Source of the DNA: Deltaproteobacteria bacterium
Lineage (GTDB): Bacteria > Desulfobacterota > Binatia > HRBIN30 > JACQVA1
NCBI GenBank assembly: GCA_016178705.1
Contig: JACOST010000013.1
Location: 1 to 64,000, forward strand
Direction of reading: 5' to 3'
Length of the DNA stretch: 64,000 nt
The notes beneath the pieces were generated by a model, which was not told the DNA's origin, searched no databases, and saw only the letters and a list, made by a program, of their open reading frames with translations. Shown in pieces: positions 25,076 through 33,152 of the stretch. Every line of letters begins with the position of its first letter. The stretch's first letter is position 1. Both the position numbers and the translations under genes were made by a program.

Positions 25076-25185
25076 TCGCGGCGTTCATGTGTGATGGGCT
25101 GACCAGGATACGACGATGGTTGGGCAGTTCGGCGGACATCTCAAGTTGCACAGTAGGCGGTTCGGTACGAGCGTGACCGTGAGTC

Positions 25186-25491
25186 ATGAGTGATCAGCCA
25201 GTCCGGTTTCGCGCAGTCAACGTGGCCACGGCGATCGTCCTCGCAATTTACGTCGCAATGCTCGGTTTGTCTCTCGCCTCAGTAGGACTCTCCATGTTCC
25301 AACACCTGTCGACTGACAACCGCACGTTTTGGGTCTTCCAGTCCACCCTGCTCTTGGCCTTGATGCCCACTTCGTTCCCGATTCGCAGACGCTTGCGAAC
25401 CTGGTACGCACTTCCCCGCCTGCTCATCGTCACCAGCCTTTTGGGCTCGTTCGTTGTCATGGCGAGCGTCTCGGATGGATTCCGGTACTAG
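25186..25491 (+). CDS. Small membrane protein, unknown
   Basis: This is a 101-residue protein with three hydrophobic segments: 12-35 (VATAIVLAIYVAMLGLSLASVGLS), 47-63 (TFWVFQSTLLLALMPTS) and 79-95 (LLIVTSLLGSFVVMASV). The ATG at 25186 is preceded by an imperfect ribosome site (CGTGAG). No family is recognised. It might be transcribed alone, since the amidohydrolase gene begins 120 bases later. Confidence 0.55.
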   Translation: MSDQPVRFRAVNVATAIVLAIYVAMLGLSLASVGLSMFQHLSTDNRTFWVFQSTLLLALMPTSFPIRRRLRTWYALPRLLIVTSLLGSFVVMASVSDGFRY

Positions 25492-25610
25492 CGGGGACGT
25501 GTGAGGGGCCAGCAAGGTACTCCACCGGACGCGCGGGAATATGCGCGTCGGCAAGCACTGACGGTTTGCCAGATCGCCATGGACCTGGCCGACGCACCAA
25601 CCTGAGATCG

Positions 25611-26489
25611 ATGTCGAACCAACTGACGATCGCACTCCTTCAGCTCTTGTCCCGTGGATCGGATCGCCACGCCAACTTGCAGAAGGGCGATGACTTCTGT
25701 CGGCGCGCGGCGGCGGCGGGCGCGGATGTGGCGCTGTTCCCGGAGATGTGGAGTATCGGGTACCAAGCGTTCGATCCCGCGCAGCCCAGCGAGCGGGAGG
25801 CGTGGCTCGCCTTGGCTGTCGGTGTCGACGATCCGGTCGTTCAGCACTTCCGCGCGCTAGCCCGCGAACTCAGCATGGCGATCGGGATCACCTATCTCGA
25901 ACGCTGGCCCGGCGCGCCACACAACACACTCACGCTGTTTGATCGCCACGGCAACGCGGCGCTCACCTACGCCAAGGTCCATCTCGGTCCGTGGAATCCA
26001 CCAGCCAGCGCCTGCAGCGCTGGCAACGAATTTCCGGTCTGCTCGCTCGACACGCGCGTGGGTCCCGTTCGAGTCGGATCGATGATTTGCTTCGACCGCG
26101 AGTTTCCGGAGGCCGCCCGCATGCTGATGCTGAACGGAGCCGAACTCATTCTCACGCCCAACGCCTGCGATCTCGACGATCGCAAGAGTTCCATCGGCGA
26201 TGTCCGCATCGCTCAGTTTCGCGCCCGTGCCTTCGAGAACTTGGTTGTCGTCGCGATGACCAACTACCCTGCACCCCAGCACGACGGCCGCTCCGTGGCT
26301 TTCTACCCCGACGGATCTCTAATCGTGCAGGCCGACACCGCGGAGCGCATCGTACTCGCGGAGATCGATCTGGATCGGGTGCGCGCCTACCGAGAACGCG
26401 AGGCCAGCCGCGATGCACCGCGGAGTCCCGCGAAGTACGCGGCCCTCGCGTCGGTCGATCACCCGCGACCGTTGACGTTGCGAAGGTGA
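25611..26489 (+). CDS. Carbon-nitrogen hydrolase (nitrilase fold)
   Basis: This 292-residue protein has the catalytic triad in order: Glu45 (ALFPEMW), Lys122 (TYAKVHL) and Cys160 (SMICFDREFPE). A second Glu follows the first triad residues in the usual region. It hydrolyses a C-N bond in an amide, nitrile or carbamoyl compound; subgroup and substrate cannot be told from motifs. The ATG at 25611 is chosen because the longer frame has no family similarity. No membrane or signal segment is seen. Confidence 0.93.
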   Translation: MSNQLTIALLQLLSRGSDRHANLQKGDDFCRRAAAAGADVALFPEMWSIGYQAFDPAQPSEREAWLALAVGVDDPVVQHFRALARELSMAIGITYLERWPGAPHNTLTLFDRHGNAALTYAKVHLGPWNPPASACSAGNEFPVCSLDTRVGPVRVGSMICFDREFPEAARMLMLNGAELILTPNACDLDDRKSSIGDVRIAQFRARAFENLVVVAMTNYPAPQHDGRSVAFYPDGSLIVQADTAERIVLAEIDLDRVRAYREREASRDAPRSPAKYAALASVDHPRPLTLRR

Positions 26490-26514
26490 CTTGACCCTGA
26501 TGAGACAATACTCG

Positions 26515-26664
26515 CTCGCGCAAAGACGCGAAGCTGCAAAGAGAAACAGGATGCCGTGGACGCACTGTGTGACCTCGTAACCGCATCGAGAATGGGCATT
26601 GTGATCTGTTCCTTCCCTTCCCTGCCCCCCTGTCCTACTTGGCGGCTTGGCGTCTTTGCGCGAG
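26515..26664. repeat. Dispersed inverted repeat family C (CGCAAAGACGC type)
   Basis: The left arm 26515-26541 (CTCGCGCAAAGACGCGAAGC...) and right arm 26638-26664 are reverse complements at 23 of 27 positions, with about 96 bases between. The element fills the gap between the amidohydrolase and the glutathione peroxidase. A related element with different spelling lies at 49789-49870. Confidence 0.8.
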
Positions 26665-26713
26665 ATGTAGTGGTTAGCTTGCAACTCCCACCTCACTCTG
26701 GCATCAGCGCGGT

Positions 26714-27196
26714 ATGAACCTCTACGACTTCACGGCAACGACCATTGATGGAGACAAGCGATCGCTGCGCGACTACGCCGGTAAGGCCGTGCTGGTCGTG
26801 AACGTCGCCTCGCAATGCGGGCTCACGCCGCATTACGCCGGGCTGCAGGAGCTGCACAAGAACTACGGGGATCGCGGGCTCGTGGTGCTGGGTTTCCCGT
26901 GCAATCAGTTCGGCAACCAGGAACCGGGGACCGAGAAGGAAGTCAAAACGTTCTGCGAGACCAAATTCGGCGTCACGTTCCCGATGTTCGCCAAGATCGA
27001 CGTGAACGGCGACACGCGCCACCCGCTCTACGCCTTCTTGACCGAACAGCCCACGCAGCCGGACGGCGCCGGCGACATCCAATGGAACTTTGCGAAGTTC
27101 CTCATCGACCGCTCCGGCAAAGTTGCGGCTCGCTTCGCGCCGACCGCGAAGCCCGTGTCCGACGAGATCGTTAGCGCAATCGAAAAGATTCTGTAG
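26714..27196 (+). CDS. Glutathione peroxidase family (thiol peroxidase, Cys type)
   Basis: This 160-residue protein has NVASQCGLTP with peroxidatic Cys35 in place of selenocysteine, GFPCNQFGNQEPG with Cys63 and the catalytic Gln, a possible resolving cysteine in VKTFCETKFGV, and the WNFAKFL Trp/Asn pair. It reduces hydroperoxides, most likely with thioredoxin as the reductant, as for other bacterial Cys-type members with the TFC cysteine. There is no signal peptide. No good ribosome site precedes the ATG. Confidence 0.96.
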   Translation: MNLYDFTATTIDGDKRSLRDYAGKAVLVVNVASQCGLTPHYAGLQELHKNYGDRGLVVLGFPCNQFGNQEPGTEKEVKTFCETKFGVTFPMFAKIDVNGDTRHPLYAFLTEQPTQPDGAGDIQWNFAKFLIDRSGKVAARFAPTAKPVSDEIVSAIEKIL

Positions 27197-27348
27197 CAGC
27201 CCGTTGAAACTCCGCATGCTTCGAGACGCGCCTGTCGGCGCTCCTCAGCATGAGCGGTTCTTCCCTTCTGCCACAACATTTCCCCGCTCACCCTGAGGAT
27301 GCGCGAAGCGCCGTCTCGAAGGGTACCGCGTCTATTCAACGGGCGGCC
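27197..27348. repeat. Dispersed repeat family A, copy 2
   Basis: This is the same element as at 1029-1183, with GCATGCTTCGAGACGCGCC near the left end and GCGCCGTCTCGAAGGG near the right. The outer ends here are CCCGTTGAA and TTCAACGGG, a 9-base terminal inverted repeat. It starts directly after the peroxidase stop codon. Confidence 0.85.
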
Positions 27349-27369
27349 AACCCAAGGCAGTCGCGCCGT

Positions 27370-27759
27370 TCACCGCCGAGGGGTTCTCGTGTAGGTGACG
27401 AGGAAGAGCACGCCCAACAGCAAGTCGATCATGCCGAAGGCCAACATGAGGGGCGCGAGGCGCTGTTGGGCGAAGAGCACGAGCGTGGCGATACCGAAGG
27501 TCGCTTTCTCCACCACCGACGGCAGCATCAGCGCGCGATAGCGCGTCGGGTCGCGACTGATCACCAAGAACGCGAGTTGAAACGCAAGCGCGGTACCGAC
27601 GAAGCCGTAGTAGAACTCCGGATGCGTGATCGGCGGCGGAAAATCGCGCCCGGTCCGCGCTTCGGTGAAATACTGCGGGACGAGTACGAGCAAGCCGTAG
27701 ATGCCGGCGACAAAGAACACGCGGCGCGCGAATTTCCGTTGGCTTCCCCTGTAAATCAT
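27370..27759 (-). CDS. Small four-helix membrane protein downstream of P450
   Basis: This is a 129-residue protein with hydrophobic helices near 13-30 (VFFVAGIYGLLVLVPQYF), 50-67, 83-97 and 104-122 (LMLAFGMIDLLLGVLFLVT). Its ATG overlaps the stop codon of the cytochrome P450 gene (ATGA), so the two are coupled. I recognise no family. Its place makes a helper role for the P450, or an origin in the same catabolic unit, possible but unproven. Confidence 0.65.
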   Translation of the reverse strand: MIYRGSQRKFARRVFFVAGIYGLLVLVPQYFTEARTGRDFPPPITHPEFYYGFVGTALAFQLAFLVISRDPTRYRALMLPSVVEKATFGIATLVLFAQQRLAPLMLAFGMIDLLLGVLFLVTYTRTPRR

Positions 27760-28955
27760 CAGCGCGGGTTGAACGTGATTGGCATCGACGCAAAGCCGCG
27801 CACGTTGGGCGAGTGCACGCGGACGAGCTTGGTCGCCTCGATCTCGAAATCCGGTACTCGTGCCTGGATCGCTTCGAGTGCCACGCGCGTTTCGAGTCGA
27901 GCGAGCGACGCGCCCATGCAGAAGTGTGTGCCTTTGCCGAAGGCGAGGTGCTGACTGCTGTCGCGCGCGATGTCGAACACATCGGTGTTGGCGAACACGC
28001 GCTCGTCGCGGTTCGCCGAGCCGACGAGCAGCAGCACCCGATCGCCGGCTCGCAGCCGCTCACCGTGCAGCTCGCAGTCGCACGTTACCGTGCGCGCGAG
28101 CATCTGCGTCGAGCTGTCGTAGCGCAAGGTTTCCTCGATCCAGTTTGGAATCATGGCTGGGTCGCGGCGCACCCGTTCGCGTTCGCTCGGGTTCCGCCAC
28201 AACCAATAGAGCGCGTTGCCGATCAACTTGGTCGTCGTCTCGTTGCCGGCGATGATCATGAGAAAGAGGAACGCCATGACGTCGCGATCCTCCAGGCGCG
28301 CGCCGTCGATCTCGGCGTCGAGCAGGGCGCTCGCGAGATCGCTGCCGCGCTGCTGCTTGCGCTGCGCGATCAGCTCGCGGAAGTACGCCAGCAACTGCCC
28401 GCTCGCCTGCAGCGCCGCAGGTGGAATCTCCGCGCTGCCCGCTTCGCGGTGAACTACCGCATCGGCCCAGTGCCGCAACTCATCGCGGTCGGCCGGCGGC
28501 ACGCCCAGCAGCTCGCCCACCACGTCCATCGGTAACTTGGCGGCCAGATCCTCAATTACATCGCAGTGCCCGGCCGAGACGAAACTCTCGATGTGCGCGG
28601 CGGTGAGCGCACGAATCCGCGGTTCGAGATCGGCCACACGCCGCGGCGTGAACCCGCGCGACACCAGCGCCCGCATCTGATCGTGACGGGGCGGGTCCAT
28701 CGCCAGGAATGACGCCACCGCCGACGGATCACTCATGCTCGATCGTTCCAACGACACGCCTTGGGCGTTCGAAAACGTCTGCGTGTCCTTGAACGCCGCG
28801 AGCACATCGTCGTGACGCGACAGCGCCCAGAATCCGAGCGCATCGTTGCGATACGCAGGCGCGTGCGTGCGCAGTTGCCGATAGACCGGAAACGGATCTT
28901 CGTGGATGTCGTACGAATACGGGTTGAAATCGATCGCTGAGATCGAGTCGGACAT
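27759..28955 (-). CDS. Cytochrome P450
   Basis: This is a 398-residue soluble bacterial P450. The I-helix oxygen-activation motif is AGNETTTKL, the K-helix ExxR is ETLRY, and the haem-binding loop FGKGTHFCMGASLAR contains the thiolate Cys. WALSRHDDVLAAFKD and MDPPRHDQMRALVSRGFTP are typical of the CYP107/CYP125-like class I proteins fed by ferredoxin; no ferredoxin gene is adjacent. The ATG at 28955 is preferred to the upstream extension, which overprints the divergent membrane gene. It is coupled to a small membrane protein downstream. Confidence 0.96.
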   Translation of the reverse strand: MSDSISAIDFNPYSYDIHEDPFPVYRQLRTHAPAYRNDALGFWALSRHDDVLAAFKDTQTFSNAQGVSLERSSMSDPSAVASFLAMDPPRHDQMRALVSRGFTPRRVADLEPRIRALTAAHIESFVSAGHCDVIEDLAAKLPMDVVGELLGVPPADRDELRHWADAVVHREAGSAEIPPAALQASGQLLAYFRELIAQRKQQRGSDLASALLDAEIDGARLEDRDVMAFLFLMIIAGNETTTKLIGNALYWLWRNPSERERVRRDPAMIPNWIEETLRYDSSTQMLARTVTCDCELHGERLRAGDRVLLLVGSANRDERVFANTDVFDIARDSSQHLAFGKGTHFCMGASLARLETRVALEAIQARVPDFEIEATKLVRVHSPNVRGFASMPITFNPR

Positions 28956-29067
28956 CGCCGTGCTGGTACTACAGGGACGAATCGCGAACAAGGGCGAGAT
29001 GACCGGCTTGTGCACTGGGGAGCGCCCGTGCTTTACAGCAACACAATTCATCGGGTGGAGGTACGTG

Positions 29068-29487
29068 ATGGCCAACAACGGACGAACGCGGGGTCCCTTT
29101 CTCACCGTGATGGCGGTGTTGTTCGGCGTTCTCGCCTTCTCGAACAGCACCAAGGCGCTGCAACATTTGCGCGACCCGACACATCTGGGGATCGTCATCG
29201 TCGGCGTGCGCTTCGAAAGTGTCGTGGCCAACTTGATACTCGGCCCGCTGATGGGCGCCATGCTCGCCGCATACGCGTACGGCCTCTGGAAGCTCAAGCC
29301 GTGGGTCGCCCCGCTGTCGATCATGTACGCGTTCTATGTCCCGGTGAACCTGGTGCTCTTCTGGTACTCGCAGACCAGCCCCGACATTCCGCCGCTCGGC
29401 TTCATTCTGATGTATCTGGCGGTTTCACTGACCGGCTCGATCGGCACGGCGCTGTATCTCGCGTACCATCGCGACCTGCTCGCGTGA
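29068..29487 (+). CDS. Four-helix membrane protein, unknown
   Basis: This is a 139-residue protein from the ATG at 29068, behind GGTGGAGG. The upstream in-frame extension to 28906 is not supported. Hydrophobic helices lie near 11-26, 48-68 (LILGPLMGAMLAAYAYGLW), 78-95 and 106-131. No family is recognised. It is divergent from the P450 gene, with a 112-base spacer in which no clear promoter is visible. The following GNAT-like gene begins 46 bases later and may share the transcript. Confidence 0.6.
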   Translation: MANNGRTRGPFLTVMAVLFGVLAFSNSTKALQHLRDPTHLGIVIVGVRFESVVANLILGPLMGAMLAAYAYGLWKLKPWVAPLSIMYAFYVPVNLVLFWYSQTSPDIPPLGFILMYLAVSLTGSIGTALYLAYHRDLLA

Positions 29488-29533
29488 GGTCGTTGGTCGC
29501 GGCTTTGGTCGTGGGAACGGCCACGGTGGGGTG

Positions 29534-30658
29534 ATGACCATCGATCCCGCACCGTTCATGCGCGGTGAACCGGACCGCTTCGACGAGTGGCTCCGCTATC
29601 CGTTGGCGCGCTCGTCCTCCGATCCGCGCGTCGAAGTGCGGCGGGCGCAGTCGGCGGAGTTCGAGCGCATCTACGATCTCATCGACGAGGCCTTCGGCGT
29701 GCGCCGTCCGCGCGCACTCTACGATTGGCTGTACCGCCGCAACCCGCACGGCATCGCCCGCTGCTGGATCGTCGTGGAGCGCAGCAGTGGACGCTTTGTC
29801 GGCAACCTGACGAACTGCCCGTGGCCGTGCGCGCGCGGCGCGCGCGCGCTACCCAGCGTGCTCAATGCCGACAATGTGGTCGCGCGAGAATGGCAAGGCC
29901 AGGGACTCAATCGCGTGCGCAGCTTCGTGCGTGATGAGCACCCGATGGAGCAAACAATCCGCTTCGGTTGGCCGAATCCGCAATCGCAAGGCGCGGCCCG
30001 CAAGGGCGAGATCGACGTCCACCGATCGGAACCGATTCCGTACTACGCGCTCCCGTTGCACGCCGCCGTGCCGTTGATCGAGCGCGGATGGCCCCGGGCG
30101 CTCGCTGCCGTCGCCGAGCGTACGGCCCTGACCGTTCTTGGCGCGTGGGTGTCCATCCGCTTACAAAACTCGTTCCGCGGCTCGGTGGAGCCGGTGCGCC
30201 GCTTCGACGAGGCGTACGATGCGGTGACCGAACGCTGCTCGACGTGGGACGGCTACTGGTTTCCGCACAACGCCGACTTTCTCAATTGGCGCTATATCGA
30301 TCACCCCACGCGCCAGTACCTTCCCTTTGCCGCCGTGAGCGGTGGCGCGGTGACAGGCTACTGCGTCGTCCAGATCGACGGTCATCGCGCGTGGCTGATG
30401 GACTTCGCCGCACCGCCGCTGTCGACCCCAGTCGCGCGCGCATTGCTGCTGCGCGCGGTCACCGTCGCGCGCGACGCGGGTTGTGCGTGGCTGACTGTCT
30501 GTGCCCCGCCACGTTGGCCGCATTGGAAGATGGTGAAGTCCGCCGGCTTCATGAAGATCCCAACGCCCATGTACCTGTTCACCTCACCGTACGAAGACCC
30601 CGACTTGCATCGGCTCGACCGCTGGCAATTCCTTTCGGGCGATCGCGACGGCTTGTAG
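29534..30658 (+). CDS. GNAT-fold acyltransferase-like protein
   Basis: This is a 374-residue soluble protein; a GTG directly before the ATG would add one residue. The start VEVRRAQSAEFERIYDLIDEAFGVRRP is a typical GNAT opening, followed by WIVVERSSGRFVGNLTNCPW, NVVAREWQGQGLNRVRSFV (a Q-G-Q-G acyl-CoA loop) and later a second GNAT-like half (FLNWRYIDHPTRQYLPFAAVSGGAVTGYCVVQIDG). This resembles the FemAB/exopolysaccharide-associated acyltransferases. The substrate is unknown. Confidence 0.65.
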   Translation: MTIDPAPFMRGEPDRFDEWLRYPLARSSSDPRVEVRRAQSAEFERIYDLIDEAFGVRRPRALYDWLYRRNPHGIARCWIVVERSSGRFVGNLTNCPWPCARGARALPSVLNADNVVAREWQGQGLNRVRSFVRDEHPMEQTIRFGWPNPQSQGAARKGEIDVHRSEPIPYYALPLHAAVPLIERGWPRALAAVAERTALTVLGAWVSIRLQNSFRGSVEPVRRFDEAYDAVTERCSTWDGYWFPHNADFLNWRYIDHPTRQYLPFAAVSGGAVTGYCVVQIDGHRAWLMDFAAPPLSTPVARALLLRAVTVARDAGCAWLTVCAPPRWPHWKMVKSAGFMKIPTPMYLFTSPYEDPDLHRLDRWQFLSGDRDGL

Positions 30659-30726
30659 CGGACCGCGAGTGAGCCGCGATTTCCAGACGTCTCCCACGAA
30701 CGTCGACGAATAGACACACTTCGCAC

Positions 30727-30756
30727 TTGTCTCCGCTACATCGCTTGCGGTAGTCT
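30727..30756 (+). promoter_or_regulatory. Candidate promoter of the ilv leader
   Basis: TTGTCT at 30727-30732 and TAGTCT at 30751-30756 are separated by 18 bases. Transcription would begin about 30763, only a few bases before the leader ATG, and no Shine-Dalgarno sequence precedes that ATG, so a leaderless leader-peptide mRNA is possible. The match to consensus is moderate. Confidence 0.4.
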
Positions 30757-30765
30757 CCGCCGCAA

Positions 30766-30849
30766 ATGTCCCCCGTTGAGCGCGCCGCCGATCTGCTGCT
30801 GTCCGTCGTCGTAGTAGTCGTACGTGTACTGGAGGCCGTCGCGCCATAG
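30766..30849 (+). CDS. Acetolactate synthase leader (attenuator) peptide
   Basis: A 27-codon reading frame begins ATG TCC CCC GTT and ends at TAG 30847-30849. It encodes a peptide with three consecutive leucines (10-12) and six consecutive valines (14-19), then Val21, Leu22 and Val25. Valine and leucine codons make up half of it. This is the design of ivbL, the E. coli ilvB leader: ribosome stalling on the Val/Leu run when charged tRNA is short decides whether the downstream terminator forms. The frame ends 24 bases before the 14-bp terminator stem at 30874, and ilvB starts at 30976. It is too short for ordinary gene finding. Confidence 0.88.
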   Translation: MSPVERAADLLLSVVVVVVRVLEAVAP

Positions 30850-30873
30850 CGGGGATCAGCAAGCACAACTTTG

Positions 30874-30907
30874 AAACCCCTGTCGGCGTGAAGGCCGGCG
30901 GGGGTTT
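30874..30907 (+). terminator. Attenuator terminator ahead of ilvB
   Basis: AAACCCCTGTCGGC (30874-30887) pairs with GCCGGCGGGGGTTT (30894-30907) in a 14-bp stem with two G-U pairs and a 6-base loop, followed by T-rich TCTGTTTCT. It lies between the Val/Leu leader peptide and ilvB on the same strand. A competing anti-terminator could use the GCCGCCGAT (30784-30792) or GGGG (30851-30854) segments of the leader, but this cannot be settled by eye. Confidence 0.85.
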
Positions 30908-30975
30908 TCTGTTTCTACATCCCTCACCGTCCATCGCGCCGCGCAGGGAGCGCATCCGAGAAAGGAGAGCTCCCA

Positions 30976-32655
30976 ATGAAGACCAACGGCGCCCAATTGA
31001 TCACGAGGCTGCTCGAACGCCAGGGCATCACTACCATCCCCGGCATTCCCGGCGGCGCGAGCCTGCCCCTGTACGACGCGCTGCGCGCCAGCACCATTCG
31101 CCACGTGCTCGCGCGCCACGAACAGGGGGCGGGATTCATCGCGCAAGGCATGGCGCGCGCCAGCGGCCGGCCGGCCGTCTGTTTCGGAACGTCGGGCCCC
31201 GGCGCCACCAACCTGCTCACCGCCATTGCCGACGCCAAGCTCGACTCGATTCCGCTGGTCGCCGTCACCGGCCAAGTGCCGCGCGCCATGATCGGCACCG
31301 ACGCCTTCCAGGAGATCGACACCTACGGACTCACCATCCCGATCACCAAGCACAACTTCCTAGTGCGCTCGGCGGCGGAACTCCTCGAAGTGATCCCGGA
31401 CGCCTTCCGCATCGCCGCCTCGGGCCGACCCGGTCCGGTGGTGATCGATGTTCCGAAGGATGTGCAGAACGAACCGATCGAGATCGACGCGCTGCCCGAA
31501 CCGGGAACCGCCGATCCGCCGCCGCGCTTCAGCGACGACGACATCGCTCGCGCCGCCGCGTTGATCAATCAGGCGCGGCGGCCCGTCCTACTCATCGGCG
31601 CGGGGATCATCGCGGCGAACGCGTCGTCCGATCTTCGGCGGCTGGCCGACAAGGCGTCCATCCCAGTCGCCGCCACGCTTCTCGGCCTCGGCGCCCTGCC
31701 CCATGACCACCCATTGTTTCTCGGCATGATCGGCATGCACGCCGCGCGTTTCACCAACTTACTGCTCGAAGAGTGCGACCTGCTCATCGGGCTCGGCGTG
31801 CGCTTCGACGATCGCGCCACCGGCAAGGTCGCTGAGTTTTGTCCGCGCGCGAAGATCCTTCACATCGACATCGACCCCAGTGAGTTGGGCAAGATCAAGC
31901 AACCAACCCTGGGGATCGTGGCCGATGTTGGCCAAGCGTTGCGGGCGTTGGATCCGCGAGTCGCCGCGACGTCACGCTGCGAATGGGTTCAGCGCATGGC
32001 GACGCTGCGCGCGCTGCATCCATTGGCGATGCCGGGTGCCGATGATCCGTCGCGTCCCTACGGCATCGTCCGTCACACCGCCGCGTTGGTGCCCGACGAC
32101 AGCGTGATCACCACCGACGTCGGCCAACATCAGATGTGGGCGGCACAAGCGTATCCGCTCACCCGGCCGCGGCAGTGGCTGACCTCCGGCGGCCTCGGGA
32201 CGATGGGGTTCGGATTGCCAGCCGCCATCGGCGCGGCACTCGCCGAGCCCTCTCGCGCGGTGGTGTGCTTTAGCGGCGACGGCAGCCTGCTGATGAATCT
32301 GCAGGAGCTCGCCACTGCGGCCGAGGAAAACGTGAACGTCAAAGTGATCTTGCTCAACAACGCCCACCTCGGCCTCGTGCGCCAGCAGCAGCAACTCTTT
32401 TATGGCGAGCGTTTCCACGCCTCGCGTTTCCGAGCCGAGCCCGACTTCGCCGCCATCGCGCGCGGCTTCGGCATCACCGCCTACGATCTCGGCACAGCGG
32501 CGAATCCCCTCGCCACTCTCACCCGTGCACTCGGCGAACCCGGCCCGTGCCTGGTCAACGTGCCGATCGCGGCCGACGAGAACGTCTACCCAATGGTGGC
32601 GCCCGGCGGCGCCAACCGCGACATGATCGGAGGAGAGAGCCATGCACGCATCTGA
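30976..32655 (+). CDS. ilvB: Acetolactate synthase large (catalytic) subunit
   Basis: This 559-residue thiamine-diphosphate enzyme condenses two pyruvates, or pyruvate with 2-oxobutyrate, in the first common step of valine, leucine and isoleucine synthesis. Catalytic Glu49 lies in ARHEQGAGF; GTSGPGATNLLTAIADAKLDSIPLVAVTGQV is conserved; the FAD-domain residues include GVRFDDRATG; the ThDP/Mg motif runs from GDGSLLMNLQELATA to NNAHLGLVRQQQ. The AGAG-to-GGAGAG site at 30964 supports the ATG at 30976. It overlaps ilvN by 14 bases, so the subunits are translationally coupled. The short tail and the 105-residue partner resemble E. coli IlvBN more than the IlvIH type. Expression is probably governed by the upstream leader peptide and terminator. 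Confidence 0.97.
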   Translation: MKTNGAQLITRLLERQGITTIPGIPGGASLPLYDALRASTIRHVLARHEQGAGFIAQGMARASGRPAVCFGTSGPGATNLLTAIADAKLDSIPLVAVTGQVPRAMIGTDAFQEIDTYGLTIPITKHNFLVRSAAELLEVIPDAFRIAASGRPGPVVIDVPKDVQNEPIEIDALPEPGTADPPPRFSDDDIARAAALINQARRPVLLIGAGIIAANASSDLRRLADKASIPVAATLLGLGALPHDHPLFLGMIGMHAARFTNLLLEECDLLIGLGVRFDDRATGKVAEFCPRAKILHIDIDPSELGKIKQPTLGIVADVGQALRALDPRVAATSRCEWVQRMATLRALHPLAMPGADDPSRPYGIVRHTAALVPDDSVITTDVGQHQMWAAQAYPLTRPRQWLTSGGLGTMGFGLPAAIGAALAEPSRAVVCFSGDGSLLMNLQELATAAEENVNVKVILLNNAHLGLVRQQQQLFYGERFHASRFRAEPDFAAIARGFGITAYDLGTAANPLATLTRALGEPGPCLVNVPIAADENVYPMVAPGGANRDMIGGESHARI

Positions 32656-32959
32656 TCAACGAATCGTTGAGGAACCCGCTCCGACAACCGGGGCCGTCCT
32701 GCGCCTGCTCGTGCGCAACCATCCCGGTGTCATGTCGCATGTGTGCAGCCTGTTCGCTCGCCGCGCGTTCAACGTCGAGGGCATCATCTGTCTCCCCGTC
32801 GGCGACGGCAGGCAGAGCGCCATCCTGTTGTTGGTGAACGAGGACGCACGCCTCGCGCAGGTGATGCAGCAGCTCCACAAGCTCGAAGACGTGATCGAGG
32901 TCGATCGCGCGCCGACCGCGCGCGCGATCTTCGCAGCGGTCGCGGATCATCTGGGGTAG
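32642..32959 (+). CDS. ilvN: Acetolactate synthase small (regulatory) subunit
   Basis: This 105-residue protein is a single ACT domain: AVLRLLVRNHPGVMSHVCSLFARRAFNVEGIICLPV, with the NHPGVMSHV loop that binds valine for feedback inhibition, then SAILLLVNEDARLAQVMQQLHKLEDVIEVDRA. It lacks the C-terminal extension of IlvH, as IlvN does. The ATG lies inside the end of ilvB (14-base overlap) behind GGAGGAGAG. Confidence 0.96.
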   Translation: MHASDQRIVEEPAPTTGAVLRLLVRNHPGVMSHVCSLFARRAFNVEGIICLPVGDGRQSAILLLVNEDARLAQVMQQLHKLEDVIEVDRAPTARAIFAAVADHLG

Positions 32960-32974
32960 GACGCCCGCCCTACC
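32955..32974 (+). terminator. Hairpin at the end of ilvN
   Basis: GGTAGG (32955-32960) and CCTACC (32969-32974) form a 6-bp stem that includes the ilvN stop codon; the loop is ACGCCCGC. There is no T-run. It could be a weak terminator, or part of a common GC-rich intergenic repeat. Confidence 0.4.
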
Positions 32975-32996
32975 GGGAGGTTTGAAATTCAGCAGT

Positions 32997-33065
32997 GGGA
33001 GGGCGAGCCTCCCGGCGAGCCGTTCGCCTTTACATGGCGCGGCTCGACGGAAGCCTCGTCTTCCC
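32997..33065. repeat. Dispersed inverted repeat family D (GGGAGGGCGAG type), copy 1
   Basis: The left arm 32997-33023 begins GGGAGGGCGAGCCTCCCGGC; the right arm 33039-33065 is its diverged complement (GCGGCTCGACGGAAGCC...). The second, better preserved copy is at 49704-49775. Confidence 0.8.
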
Positions 33066-33114
33066 TAGCCAGCGGCGCGTGGAAGATCGATCGCGCACCG
33101 TTGGCAACCCAAGC

Positions 33115-33144
33115 TTGACCGTTCACGTGCTTTGCTGGTCTAAG
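33115..33144 (+). promoter_or_regulatory. Candidate promoter, probably leaderless
   Basis: TTGACC at 33115-33120 (5 of 6 consensus) and TCTAAG at 33139-33144 (4 of 6) are 18 bases apart. Transcription would begin near 33151 and the coding sequence starts at 33153 with no Shine-Dalgarno, so the transcript would be leaderless. Confidence 0.5.
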
Positions 33145-33152
33145 AACGCGCG

